From: Planctomycetota bacterium
Lineage (GTDB): Bacteria; Planctomycetota; PLA2
DNA length: 64,000 bases
NCBI GenBank assembly: GCA_021776785.1
Contig: JAJFFF010000054.1
Location: forward strand, 1 to 64,000
Direction: 5' to 3'
Part shown: in pieces, positions 30,163-41,300 of the stretch
How positions within the stretch are numbered: the first letter of the stretch is position 1
How the letters are laid out: each line of letters starts with the position of its first letter
Made by a program: the position numbers and the translations under genes
The notes under the pieces: model-generated
What the model saw: the letters and a program-made list of their open reading frames with translations, nothing else
What the model was told of the DNA's origin: nothing
Databases searched by the model: none

Positions 30163-31286
30163 CGGAGAATCAACCCAAACGTTCCCGAATCTTGGGTCGG
30201 TACTCGCAACAAAGTCCCGGCCCGACTCTCCTGGTTTGCGCGGGATTGCACGGGAACGAGCCCGCGGGCGTGGAAGCGGCGGCGGCCGTGTGCCGCGTGC
30301 TCGCCCAAAACAACGCCCCGTTGCGTGGCGAGTTGATCTGTGTGGCGGGCAACCTCGCCGCGCTGGCCGACAAGAAACGATACATCGCGGAAGATCTCAA
30401 CCGCATGTGGACGCCCGAACAAATCGCGGCGTCGCGTGTGCGCGACCCGTCGTCCGATTCCGTCGAACAACGCGAGCAGCGAGAGATCCTGGCGGTGATC
30501 GATGGCATCGAAGGGCGCCGGTTCGCGCTCGACCTACACACCACATCGGGGAGTACCGCACCGTTTGCGTTGATGGCGGACACCCTGGCAAACCAGCGTT
30601 TCGCGCGCCAGATCCCGGTGCCGGTTGTCATGGGACTGGAGGAGTCCGTCAACGGAACTTTGCTGTCGCATCTCAGCGATCTTGGGTTCGATGCCCTGGT
30701 CGTCGAGAGCGGTCAGCACACCGCCGCCGTGGCGGATGACCACCATCAGGCCGTCATCTGGATCGCGCTCGTCGCGGCGGGCTTGCTGCGCGCCGAAGAC
30801 GTGCCGGCCTTGGGCGGATTGCGGCGCCAGCTGCGCGCGTCCACCGCGGGGTTGCCCGCCGTCGTCGAGTTGCGCTACATCCATCCGGTCGGCGAGGGAT
30901 TCAAACTGCCCGACGGCTGGGTCGGCTTTCGCGAGATCAAGAAGGGCGAAGTCTTAGCGACCGAAGGCGGGAAGTCGATCCCGGCGCTACTGGATGGCCG
31001 CATCCTGATGCCTCGTTACCAATCGCTGGGAACGGACGGATTCTTCGTTGTGCAAGCGGTGCGACCGTGGAAGCTCATGTTGGGCCGCGCGTTGCGGCGC
31101 ATGCATCTCGACTTGCTATTGCCGTGGGTGTGGCTGGGTGTGTCGCGTGAACCGGGGCCGACACGCGGCCTTCGCGTGAGGACGCACCGCATCGGGCGCG
31201 TGTTGCGTGCGGCCCTGCGCGCGTTCGGCTATCGTCGCCGCCACAAGGACGGCGACGATACCGTGTGTTTTCAACGCAAGGGCTGA
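30159..31286 (+). CDS. Succinylglutamate desuccinylase/aspartoacylase family deacylase
   Basis: 375 residues from a GTG overlapping the previous stop. The zinc carboxypeptidase-like core shows VCAGLHGNEPAGVEAA (zinc ligands His and Glu), DLNRMW and ALDLHTTSGSTAPF (third zinc ligand His). A beta C-terminal domain follows (about 230-310), and the last 60 residues are Arg-rich. Such enzymes cleave N-acyl amino acids or related amides. Coupling to a GCS2-type ligase suggests make-and-break of the same bond. Its 3' end overlaps the converging giant gene by 16 bases. Confidence 0.85.
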   Translation: MTENQPKRSRILGRYSQQSPGPTLLVCAGLHGNEPAGVEAAAAVCRVLAQNNAPLRGELICVAGNLAALADKKRYIAEDLNRMWTPEQIAASRVRDPSSDSVEQREQREILAVIDGIEGRRFALDLHTTSGSTAPFALMADTLANQRFARQIPVPVVMGLEESVNGTLLSHLSDLGFDALVVESGQHTAAVADDHHQAVIWIALVAAGLLRAEDVPALGGLRRQLRASTAGLPAVVELRYIHPVGEGFKLPDGWVGFREIKKGEVLATEGGKSIPALLDGRILMPRYQSLGTDGFFVVQAVRPWKLMLGRALRRMHLDLLLPWVWLGVSREPGPTRGLRVRTHRIGRVLRAALRAFGYRRRHKDGDDTVCFQRKG

Positions 31287-34200
31287 CAGCGCAGCGCGAT
31301 GATGAAGCCGAGCACGAACACGATCGTGAGTGCGGCTTTGCCCCACGGCCAACCCGGACCCGAACCGGTGACGGTGCATCCGCCCTCGGCGCCCAAGCGC
31401 GCGAAGTAATACACCTCGCCTTCGCGCGGGAGATCGATGCGCAGCGAGAGGCGTCCGACCGAAGTTTTCAGGCCCGCGATCGACATCGTCAAGCCTTCCT
31501 GCACAAAGGAGTCTTCGAAGTTGGTTCCGCCCCCGAGTCCGCGCATGTAGGAGCTACGACCGTTGTCGAGTCCCGACTTGTCGCGCGAGTCCTTCGCGTC
31601 GGCGTTTTTGTTTCGGCCCAAGAGTTCATCGGCTTGGAACTTCGGAACCGCTCTTCGGTTCGCGGGCGACTTAGACGCGAAGTGCAAGGGACTCGCGGAC
31701 GCGACACCGTTCGTCGCCGCGTCCAGTTTTACGATGGCTCCCAACGTCGGCATTTCCGCCTCGCGCACTTTTTTAGTTTGTTCCAGCCGCTTGATGTTGC
31801 GTGCGTAGTTCGCCACCTGTTCGCCGGCTTCGCGGTTGGGGTTGCGGGACAAAAAACGGGGGTTGGTGCGCCAGTTCGTCGGGTTAAGTTGGTTTTCCAG
31901 TCCGTCCACGGTTTCGACCGCTTTGCCAAGCTTGCTCTCACGAGCGTTGCGCGTGTTTTCACTGGCCAACGCCTTGAGCGCACGCATCTGCGTGTCGATC
32001 TGCTGGCGCGCTTCTGTGTCGTGCGACGACGCACGCACGCGATCCATGGCCCGCCGCGCTTCCATCTGCAAGCGGTTGGCGTTGAAGTTGGCGCGTTGCG
32101 ATTGCAACTCGTTGCCGCGTTCCGCGACGGCGTAAAGCTCCTTGATCTCTTGGTAGAGATCGGTCGCCTCGCCCGCGGCCAAGTCAGCGGCCTCGACCTT
32201 TTCCATCTTTGTGTCGAAGTCGTAGCTAAACCCCTTGGGGAGATACAACGCCAATGTGGTCCGGCGCACCTCAAGGTCCACGACCTTGGGCAGCGCAATC
32301 TTGTTGTCGCGCTTGCCGACGTTGGTGTCGCGATAGGCGTAGAGCACATCGACATCAAACGTCGGCGCGCCGAGCGCCAGCTTGCGCAAGGGAATGAGCA
32401 GCCTGCCGCCGTCGCCGAGCGGGCGCACGCCCTTCCCCGCCACGACCACGCTGTAGAGCTTGCTGCCGGCCGGGAGCTCGAGGTTCAAGAACTGCTCGGC
32501 GCGGTTGTACACGCGGTAAGAGATCAGCGTGCGCACCCAGCCGGATCGTTCGACGACCGTCTGAGCCGCGGCACGATAGATCACAGCGCTCGCGACTTCT
32601 TCGAACGTGTGGCGCGTGACGTCGAGTCGCAACGTGAACGGACCGCCGCTGCCGACCAACACTTGCGCCAGCGACTCGCGGGTCGAGCCCGGCGGCACGA
32701 TCGGTAGATCGTCAAACTCGCTCGGGTCGAGATCGATCGTGTTGCCGATGCGGACGCTGCCGTCGGGGATTTTTTCCACGGCGACGTAGCGGCGCACGCG
32801 CGACACGCCTTTCGGTTCCGGACCGCGCAGGTCCTGATCGTTGGGAACGTGATAGAGAACCGTCACGGTCGCATTGCTTCGTGTCGGCGTACGCAGCTTA
32901 AGCGTGTACTGCAAGCCACCGTCCACCGGCGTGGAGATTTCCTCGCGCAGGTCGTCCGCGCGGAGGACCACGTCGGACGCGTTGGCCGCAGGAACGAAAA
33001 ACGTAAGCTCGTCGACGAGCCCGCGCCGCACGTGGAAATCGATCAACGCTTCGACCCGCACCCGATCGGCGAGCGGAACGACGCGCGAGACGACAAGCGC
33101 CTCGATCTCGCGTGGCTCCTCGCGCGTCGCGAGCGCCAGCTGCCACGGTGTGGAAACAAAGCGGTACGCACGCACGACGCGACCCCAGCGCGGCTTGCTG
33201 AGCTTGGCGATGTCGAGCGGGAGCAGCGCGTTGGAAGCGCCGGTGCTCATCTCCAAGCCGTTGTCGAGGGCGATCTTGAGGTCGCCGCGCTGCCGCGTCG
33301 CGCCGTCCAGCGAAAGCGCGGGCGCCTGAAACTCTTGCACGGTCTTGCCGCGGCGGCGCAGCACGATGTTGTAGTTCATGGAACCGGTTTGCCGCGTTTG
33401 ACGCGACAAGATGAGCTTGCCGTCGCGGACCCACCAGTCGTGCAGCCCGCCTCCGGTCGCCCGCACGACTTCGTAGCCCGCGGGGAGCGTGACGACGGCG
33501 CGGTAGATGCCCGGGCCACGTTCCACGAGCAGCGTGAGTGTGGCGTCCAAGAACGCGCGCGTGCGATCGACGTAGAGCCACTGGTTCCACGTGGCGCGAG
33601 TGCGCGTCTCCTCAATCGTCGTCTGCCAACGCAGGGAGAACGGGCGCACGGCGTAGCGGTACACACTTTGGACCGATCCGCGTTCGCGCACGCCGAAGTG
33701 GACGTCCGGCGTCTGATTCGCGCGGCCGCGCAGGAGCCCTTTCGTTTCTTTCACTTCCAGTTTGATGTCGGCGAGCGTGTCGAGCGCAATGACGCCCGCG
33801 TCGCGCACGACATCCAGCGGTTCGATGGTCGGCAGCGATTCCGTGCGTTCGCGCGTGGCGGCGCGTTCGGCGAACAGTTGCAGATCGAACTGGCGCGTGG
33901 CCGGCTTCGCCAGCGCGACGATCAACACGTTGTTGCCGTCGAGTCGCCAGCCCGCGAGGTTGGGGCACGTCACGGCGCGTACCGCCAGCGTCGGATCTAA
34001 GCGCACGCGAACGGTCTCGGTCGACCCGCCCGCGATGTTGTAGTGAATTTTGGCGGAAACACCGGTGTAGCCGTCGCGCACGAACACGCGGAGCCCGGTC
34101 TGCGCGCGCAACTCCGCGTTGCGGGCGACGTAGCCTTCGGTTTTGGGCGTCCAGGTTGCGCCGACGACTCCGACGGGACCAATCTGCCACGCATTCTCTT

Positions 34201-37200
34201 TGCGCCCGCCTAACGAAATGGCATCGACGGTGTGCGCATCTAAATTGTGCTTGATGCCGAGAGTCGCGTCGGCGACAGGTCGCACCGGGACGCGGAACTC
34301 GTAGCGTTCGTTCTTGCGGGTGACGCGCGCGCGCAGATTCAGCACGAGGCGAAACTGCCCCTTGCCTTGCATGACCAACACGTAGCCCTCTTTCTCCATG
34401 CCGAGCGTTGCGGGTTTGCCGTTGAGCGTTGCACTCAGCACCGCGACGTCTTTGAGCGCGAGCGGAATGCGTTCGGTTTCCGCGACCTCTTTGAGGATTT
34501 CGTATTCCGCGCGCAGCGTGAGCGCTCCATCTTGGAACTCCGCTTGATACCGCGCGTTGCGAATCGCCGTTGTGCGGCCCGCCCGCGCCGGATCGGCGAG
34601 CGCCCGCAAGCGGTGGTATTGGTCGGCCGGCAAGAACACGCGTTCGACCGTTTCGGATGCGCCCTTGCGGTAGGGCACCAAGATCTCTTCTTCGGCGTTG
34701 CTTTGCGATGCCAATGCGGCCAGCACGAGCGGCAACGCGGCGCCGCCGACGCGACGCGGTAGCCGGATCTTGCGCAACAGCCCGAGGGCTTTGAGTGCGA
34801 CCGCTACGCCGAGCGCGAGCAACAATGTCTGCGCCATGCCGGTGGCAAGCGTTCCGGGGAGGAACGATTGTCCGCCAAAGTGCAGCGCCAAGATGGCGCA
34901 CACAATGGCGGGGAACACGCGCAGGAGCGACAGACGCGCCACGACTAAGGCGAGGCCGAGGGCCGCGCCCAAGACGAGGCCCAAGTACAGCTGACGGTCG
35001 CGGCGTTGGGTCCGCACATAGTGAAGCGTGACCGCGCCCGTCGGCGCCATCGAGTCGAGCCGTACGATGTTGTCGGGCTTTAAGAACTGCACGTCGAGGC
35101 TGAGCAACGCGCGTTCAGCGCGCGCGCGTTCACGGTCGACGCGGTTCGGTTTTTTCGCGGGCGTGTTCCGTTTGCCCTGGGCGACGAACTTGCGGCCGCC
35201 TCGTCCGCGCTTGCCGCCGCCGGCGCCGCCCCCCGTGCCAATCAATGACTCCTTAGCGGCGTCTGCGCCAGCGCCCTCGTCTTCCGTTTCTTCGAGGTCC
35301 CCATCGCCATCGACGGCGTTGTGGTCGTCGCCACTGTCTTCTTTGAACACTTCTTCTTCGGGCTCTTCTTCCACTTCGAAAGATTTATCGAAGCTCTTGC
35401 GGCTTTTCACGTCGGCGCGGTCGGAGAGCTTTTTCTCAGAGCGGCGCGTAGCGCTGGCGTCCTCCGGGGTGGGCGGCGGCGCAGGATCATTCGGCGACCT
35501 CATGTTTGGGCGAGTCGCACCACGTCGCGGCCCGCCGGGTTTGGCGTCGGACGCGGGGCTGGTCGGGCCGCCCGCGGAACGCGGGGCGCCGGCCCCCGGG
35601 TCATCGCCTCGGGCGCCGCCTCCGGCCCCGCCGGTCGCCAAGGTGGTTTCATTCAACCACCCATCGACCCCCGCCTTCGGCGGTAAGACGAGGTCCGCGA
35701 GCGTGCGCAAGACACTCTTTTGCGATTCGATTGAATCCGGAACGAGGTCGCCGTCGTGCCCCGTCATCGTGATCCCGCGCGGAAGGTGCAACGAGTAGCG
35801 CGTCTTTAACACGTCAATGTCGAGGGCGGGGCGCGCGATCACGAAGTCGCCGCTTGTCTGCAACGCGTCGATTTTGCTCTCGTACACGACCGCCACAACA
35901 AACGGCGTCTCGCGTCCCTTCGAACGCGGCAGCGCCAGCTTGAGTTGGCCGTCTTCGATCAAAGGCTTGGCCGGCTTACCGTCGACGACCACGCCGATCA
36001 ACTTTGAGCGAGCGGGTAGTTCTACCGAGAGAAACGGTTGGTCATTGTTGCGCACGCGGTACTCCGCGCGACAGCGCAACATGCCTTCCTCGGTCAACAC
36101 GCCGTAGATATGACTCGACAGGGCGATTGCCTGGACGACCGCTTCGGGGTCGTGTCGCTGCGAGCGAATCGTAATCGCATGCGGATGGCCGGTGTACGCC
36201 AACACCTCAAGCGGGGCCGTGGCCGGCTCGCTCGGCAATTCGCCGACATCAGCTTCACGCAGACCCTTGCGGTCCACATCAATCGCGGTCGTGCCCATGC
36301 TCGATACCAAGACGAACCCGCGGTCGGCCACGTCGGGCAGCTGCAACCCCGGCACCGTCGTTTCCCACGTGTCTTTTTCGAATTTCTTGTCGTACTTGAC
36401 CGAGAGCGCGTACGCACCGCGGACGCGGCGTTGCAACACGATCGTCCACCGCTCGGTCTCCGCGCCTTCCTTGGGCGCGCGCCGTTCCTTGATCGCGGGT
36501 CCGTTGAACTCGACCAGGGGGCCGGTCCCTTTCGGCACGACGACATACAGCTCGCGCACGCCGGCGCGTTGGATGTCGTAGCGGATCGCGTTGTGCACGT
36601 TCAACAAACGCTCGCGCGCGAGCATCGTCTCCACAACCGTCGCTGTGATCTGAGGACGATGGCGCACCAACTGGAACTGAGCCGCATAGTCGGGCGTGTC
36701 GAAACGCCAGCCGTAGAGAATGCGTGCGCTCTGGACGAAGCCCGCGCGCTCAATCTCCGGCATGCCGACCGACGTCAGCCCGTTCACCTCGTTCGCCTGG
36801 ACGCGGAAGGCTTCGTCGGAGGCAACGACGAGAACGCCGCGCTCGTCCGGCAGCCCGGATCGAATGCCGCTGATACTGAACTTCGCCTGGCCTTCATTCG
36901 GCACCCAGTCCACTTCGTCGGTGTCGAGCAACAGCTCCAACGTGTGCGTCCCGGGCTTGAGGCCGAACGGGAATTCCAATACGAGGCGGCCGTCGTCCAA
37001 GTAGCGGTGGGGGAATGGGGCACCATTCAGCCGCAGCCACCGCAGGATCCAACCCTTCGGCAGCGTCGGTTCCAAACGGAACAGCGGTTGGCCGGCGACC
37101 GTGTAGCGCATGCGCAGGCGCAGGCTCTTGCCCTCTTCGCGAAACGCGAGCATCGCGGTCGTATCCGCGCGCGTCTTCGCCGCCAGGCGTTCGACGGTTG

Positions 37201-38332
37201 CTTGGACGGTCGCGTCGCGCTTCCACACGCGGTACTGCACGCCGGATTTGGAATCGGCGCGCCGTGCGCCGTCGGCGCTGAGCCCGACGAGTCGGACCGG
37301 GTGTTGGGTGCGCAGAGAGACGGAACCTTCGTAGCGCACGGCTTCCGGGAGTCGCACGAACGCGACATCGACCGTGTTCTTGTCGCCGCGCGCCGCTTCG
37401 GTGTCGATCGTGATGATGCTACGGCCCTGCAGGGGATCGATGAACGCGATCGCGAGCGTGTCGCGTACGGCTCCCGGCACAACACGCCAGCTCCGAATCT
37501 TCTTGCCGGTCACGCCGCGAATCGTCTGGCCCTTCGCCAGCGAGAACTCGACGGTGCGCAACGACGCGCGTTGGACGAGCAGCCCGACCTTGGTTTTTGT
37601 GACCGTTCGCGCTTCGCCGATGGAGACTTCGGTCGCAAACGAACCCGAGAGAATGGTCGAGAGTTCGCGCGCCGGGGAACGCGGTTCGAGCCACACGCTG
37701 AACGTGCCATGTTCGTTCGGGTAACCGACGACGGTGCTCGGCGCATCGCCCGACTTGAACTGACGCACGATCGGGCCTACTTCGCCGTGGACGGATGCAG
37801 GCAGTTTGAGCACCACCTTGTGCCCCGCCGCGGCGGGAAGTTGCAGCTTCGCGTGCCGTCGCTCCCCGTTTTTGGTGAGCTTGACCGACAACCGCGCCGT
37901 CACGTCGTACGTGCCGGCGCCGCCGAAACGCAGAGCGCCATCGACATACTCGCCACCGACGTAGTCGCCGCCATCGACAGTGACCAGCTCGACCGCCGCG
38001 CCTTGGACGCGAAACGGCAGGCTCGTCGCTCCGTCCCGATGAACCACGGCCAGATACTGGCCGGTTAGGCGCAAAACATCACCGTCGATTTCGCCTTGGA
38101 CGACGCCGCTTGCGAGATGCGCCGCCAACGGCGGGCGATCGGTTTGTTTCGCTGTGTTCGCCGCCGCGCGCGCGCGCAGCCGGTCGTATTCTTCGACCGA
38201 GATCAAAAAGCCGGCGCCCTTCTCGGGGAACAACGCGAGAAGATCTTCAGCGGGGGCGTGCACCCACACTTTGGGTTCTTCTCCGCGCGCGAACGTGGCG
38301 CAGAGAACGAGAAAAACGATCCAGCGCTTCAT
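31271..38332 (-). CDS. Giant 2353-residue envelope protein, apparent fusion of two related units
   Basis: The chosen ATG at 38332 overlaps the stop of the upstream paralogous gene (ATGA) and gives a good signal peptide (MKRWIVFLVLCATFARG). Unit 1 (about 1-1190) is beta-rich, with a disordered Gly/Pro/Ala then acidic Glu/Asp stretch (about 897-1060) and several membrane helices (about 1114-1190). There the chain reads PLVLAALASQSNAEEE (about 1197-1212), just like a signal peptide and cleavage site, and unit 2 begins, with its own module (VPYRKG, LPADQYHRLRALAD). A helical segment, a Gly-rich part and a final membrane helix end unit 2. I do not recognise the family. It is probably anchored and outward-facing. 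Confidence 0.8.
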   Translation of the reverse strand: MKRWIVFLVLCATFARGEEPKVWVHAPAEDLLALFPEKGAGFLISVEEYDRLRARAAANTAKQTDRPPLAAHLASGVVQGEIDGDVLRLTGQYLAVVHRDGATSLPFRVQGAAVELVTVDGGDYVGGEYVDGALRFGGAGTYDVTARLSVKLTKNGERRHAKLQLPAAAGHKVVLKLPASVHGEVGPIVRQFKSGDAPSTVVGYPNEHGTFSVWLEPRSPARELSTILSGSFATEVSIGEARTVTKTKVGLLVQRASLRTVEFSLAKGQTIRGVTGKKIRSWRVVPGAVRDTLAIAFIDPLQGRSIITIDTEAARGDKNTVDVAFVRLPEAVRYEGSVSLRTQHPVRLVGLSADGARRADSKSGVQYRVWKRDATVQATVERLAAKTRADTTAMLAFREEGKSLRLRMRYTVAGQPLFRLEPTLPKGWILRWLRLNGAPFPHRYLDDGRLVLEFPFGLKPGTHTLELLLDTDEVDWVPNEGQAKFSISGIRSGLPDERGVLVVASDEAFRVQANEVNGLTSVGMPEIERAGFVQSARILYGWRFDTPDYAAQFQLVRHRPQITATVVETMLARERLLNVHNAIRYDIQRAGVRELYVVVPKGTGPLVEFNGPAIKERRAPKEGAETERWTIVLQRRVRGAYALSVKYDKKFEKDTWETTVPGLQLPDVADRGFVLVSSMGTTAIDVDRKGLREADVGELPSEPATAPLEVLAYTGHPHAITIRSQRHDPEAVVQAIALSSHIYGVLTEEGMLRCRAEYRVRNNDQPFLSVELPARSKLIGVVVDGKPAKPLIEDGQLKLALPRSKGRETPFVVAVVYESKIDALQTSGDFVIARPALDIDVLKTRYSLHLPRGITMTGHDGDLVPDSIESQKSVLRTLADLVLPPKAGVDGWLNETTLATGGAGGGARGDDPGAGAPRSAGGPTSPASDAKPGGPRRGATRPNMRSPNDPAPPPTPEDASATRRSEKKLSDRADVKSRKSFDKSFEVEEEPEEEVFKEDSGDDHNAVDGDGDLEETEDEGAGADAAKESLIGTGGGAGGGKRGRGGRKFVAQGKRNTPAKKPNRVDRERARAERALLSLDVQFLKPDNIVRLDSMAPTGAVTLHYVRTQRRDRQLYLGLVLGAALGLALVVARLSLLRVFPAIVCAILALHFGGQSFLPGTLATGMAQTLLLALGVAVALKALGLLRKIRLPRRVGGAALPLVLAALASQSNAEEEILVPYRKGASETVERVFLPADQYHRLRALADPARAGRTTAIRNARYQAEFQDGALTLRAEYEILKEVAETERIPLALKDVAVLSATLNGKPATLGMEKEGYVLVMQGKGQFRLVLNLRARVTRKNERYEFRVPVRPVADATLGIKHNLDAHTVDAISLGGRKENAWQIGPVGVVGATWTPKTEGYVARNAELRAQTGLRVFVRDGYTGVSAKIHYNIAGGSTETVRVRLDPTLAVRAVTCPNLAGWRLDGNNVLIVALAKPATRQFDLQLFAERAATRERTESLPTIEPLDVVRDAGVIALDTLADIKLEVKETKGLLRGRANQTPDVHFGVRERGSVQSVYRYAVRPFSLRWQTTIEETRTRATWNQWLYVDRTRAFLDATLTLLVERGPGIYRAVVTLPAGYEVVRATGGGLHDWWVRDGKLILSRQTRQTGSMNYNIVLRRRGKTVQEFQAPALSLDGATRQRGDLKIALDNGLEMSTGASNALLPLDIAKLSKPRWGRVVRAYRFVSTPWQLALATREEPREIEALVVSRVVPLADRVRVEALIDFHVRRGLVDELTFFVPAANASDVVLRADDLREEISTPVDGGLQYTLKLRTPTRSNATVTVLYHVPNDQDLRGPEPKGVSRVRRYVAVEKIPDGSVRIGNTIDLDPSEFDDLPIVPPGSTRESLAQVLVGSGGPFTLRLDVTRHTFEEVASAVIYRAAAQTVVERSGWVRTLISYRVYNRAEQFLNLELPAGSKLYSVVVAGKGVRPLGDGGRLLIPLRKLALGAPTFDVDVLYAYRDTNVGKRDNKIALPKVVDLEVRRTTLALYLPKGFSYDFDTKMEKVEAADLAAGEATDLYQEIKELYAVAERGNELQSQRANFNANRLQMEARRAMDRVRASSHDTEARQQIDTQMRALKALASENTRNARESKLGKAVETVDGLENQLNPTNWRTNPRFLSRNPNREAGEQVANYARNIKRLEQTKKVREAEMPTLGAIVKLDAATNGVASASPLHFASKSPANRRAVPKFQADELLGRNKNADAKDSRDKSGLDNGRSSYMRGLGGGTNFEDSFVQEGLTMSIAGLKTSVGRLSLRIDLPREGEVYYFARLGAEGGCTVTGSGPGWPWGKAALTIVFVLGFIIALRCQPLR

Positions 38333-41300
38333 GCCTTGCTCCGATTGACGCGACGACCGATGGCCAACACCAGCGCGGTTCCGACGGCGCCGGCGAGTGC
38401 GCCGTTCCAGATGGGCACCCACGAGCGCGTGACGAACGCGAGCACGATGAGCACACCGAGGGTGATCAAGCCGGCCACGCGCCACAGCGGAAAGCTGCGC
38501 GCCAAGATGATGACCGCGGCGGCGGCCGCGAGGAGTGCCAGGAGAATGTGGACGACGTGGGCGGTCGTCGTGGCGTACGCGATTTCTAGTTCGGCGTCGC
38601 CGGTTCCGTTTGTGAACAGCGCTTCCACGCTCGCGCGCTCGCGAAACATGGGCACGATGTCTTGGAAGTTTGCTTTGGCCAACCGGCGTCCGTCCCGTTG
38701 CGGCGTGGCGCGCGCGGTCGGTTTCACAAGATTGCCGAGTGTGCGGATGGCGACGTGGAGCCAGCTCCCGATTTCGGCGTCCGCGCCCGCGGGCGTGACG
38801 TTGCCGCCGTAGTGGCGCACCTGCCAATCGCTGGGATGGTGCACGCTCCATGTGAGCAGTGCTTGCACCGGCGCCGACTGATCTTCGATGGCGGGTAGCC
38901 GCGGGCCGACCAAGCGCACGCGGCGTGAGACTGCGTTGCCATTGTCGACGGGGTGTGTGTACGCAACGGCGACGCGGAAGGTCGCATCCTTGCGCAAGCC
39001 GGTCAGCAGCGGCACGAGCAACACGCCCTCTTTACCGATGCGCGGCTTTTCCGGCTTGTCCGCCACGCGCAGCTCCAACACTTCGTGTCCCTCCGGAAGG
39101 CGGAGCGCCAAGAACTGCCGGTCGTTGTTGAGGACCTCGAAAAACGCCGTGGTCGTCGCCCGATCTTCGCCGGTGAGCACCGTCTTGAGGTGCGTGTGGC
39201 GGACGACTAAGTCAGCGACCGGTTGGTACTCGTGTTTGGTCAGGTCGACGGGAAACGCGGTCGGCTTGTCGAAGCGACGGAGCGCGAGAAAAACATCGTC
39301 GCCCGCGATCGACGCGGGGAGTTCGGCCGCATCAATCTGTTCGTAGTCGGTGCTGCCGCCGTCCACTTTGATGACCGGTGACTTGCGAACGGCGACGTAG
39401 GTGTTGCCGCGCTCAATTTCGAGCGGAAACACAGCGGGAATCGCGACGCGCCGGTTTTCGTTGACCCTTAACGCGGCGGGAAAGACGGCGTCGTACTCGG
39501 CCGTCAATACGACCTCGCCTAGCGTCGGCCCCTGCAGCGTGACCGTGTACGTGGTCGTGGGCTGTTTGCCCTCGACGACGGCGTCGTCAGCGTGCGGCTT
39601 CTCGCGGACATTTTTGCCCGTCACCTTGAGCGTTTCGACAATGGATTTGGGCACGCGAAACTGAAACTTCTCGACGCCGCTGAACTGCACGTTGTAGACA
39701 AGGTCCGCGCGGACGCGGACGCGCGCTTCGTCAGCTTGCAAGCTGTAGCGCACATCGCACGTGACTTTCGGTTTGCGCGATTCGACCTTGAACTCCACGC
39801 TGGCGCCGTCGCCACGATAGCGCCACGCGAACGTGAGCGGCTGACTGGCCGCGAAGCGATCTTCCCGTTGCAGCTTGGCGGGCTCGAGCGGAATGACGTT
39901 TTTGGTCGTCGCCGCGGCCTTGATCGCCGGGTCCATGTAGACGCCGATCGTGCCCTCCTGCCGATCGATGTTGCGGACGCGCACAAGCGGCGCCGTCAAC
40001 TCGCCCTGCGCGAGATCGAGTTCCGCCTCGCCACGCAGCGGCAACACAAACGTGCCGATCTTGCGGCCCTTGAGATCGATCTCCAGCAGTTGCTTGCCGT
40101 CCTCGGTGCGCTCGCGGTAGCTATCGACCAGCGCCGGCGTTCCGATGTCGGTCAACTTGATGCCGTCGGGAATTTCGATGAGGAGAGAGAACAGGCCCGC
40201 GCGTTCGACGGTGAACGTCAGCGCTGCATCCAGGGCGTACGTGCGCCGCTCGACGGTAACGCGCGTCCGACTCTTCAGCGTCGTCAGCGGTTGAATGCGC
40301 TCGGTGAGAAGGCCCAACGAGTAAGGCGTCGAAGGGAAGCGAAAGCCCAACGCCCGGCCCTTGCCCTGCAGCGACTTCGGGAGTGCGCTGAGATCTTCTT
40401 GGAACACGTTTTCCAACGTCGAAGTGCGTACGCCGACGCCCTCCGCGCTTTCCACGCGCACAAATCCGCTCTCGCCGCTCGCGTTCGCCAAACGAAACGG
40501 GGGCAACGCCAACGCCCCCGGCACTGTGAGAGCGCGTTCATATCCGATGCGCAGCGTGTAGTTGCCCAACACCGGTTGGTGCAGCACAACTCTGAGCGTT
40601 TCGCGCTTGTCGCCTTCAAAGCTCCAGGTCCGGATCTTGGCGCCCTCGACTTCTAAGACCTGCGCGCCTTGGGGAATGGTGAACCGAAACGTTCCGGCCG
40701 CCGTGCGCAGAATGCGTAACTGGAATTCGGCGGAGCCGCGCAGCACACGTTCCTCGACATGGATGCGCTGACTCTGGGTGGCGAACAGAAGCGGCGGTTC
40801 GGTGTCGACAACCTCGGGCTGATAGCGCCAGCGCAACTGCACCGAACTCTGCGGCCCCAAGAACGCGAGGAGGAGCGTGTCGTCGCCGTCGTCGGTCGTC
40901 GAGTGCGCGCGCGCAGGTTTGAGCGAAATCTCGGTTCCCTTGCCCGGTACCCGAAACGTCATGCGGCTCAGCGGCGCGGACGGTAGCGAAAACGCGGACG
41001 TGGCAAACTCCTTGCCCTTCACGACACCTGCGACAAAGCGTGCCTTGATCGTGTGGCGCCCGCGTCCGCGCATGATCAGGTGGTAGCCGCTCTTGCCCGG
41101 CGTCAACACGCCCGGCTTGCCGTCGACCAACACCTCTTCGAACGCGACTTTGGAGAAGCCCAACGGGACGCGATGCCAGCCGTCGCCGAACACTTCGATC
41201 TCGATCGTCGCGGTAAACGACGCGATGCCGTTTTGCACGCGGCCTTCGTAGCGCGCCGCGTCCACCGCAAACGGGACGGGCGGTCGATCGGGCGTGCTAT

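Noticed and set aside
36038..38068. A 676-codon plus-strand open frame opposite the giant protein gene.
   Set aside because: The opposite strand has a continuous long reading frame with signal peptide and modules; this one shows only shadow composition.
38332..38851. A longer reading of the giant gene starting at 38851.
   Set aside because: The added 173 residues are Arg-rich shadow of the upstream gene; the ATG at 38332 with ATGA overlap and signal peptide is far better.
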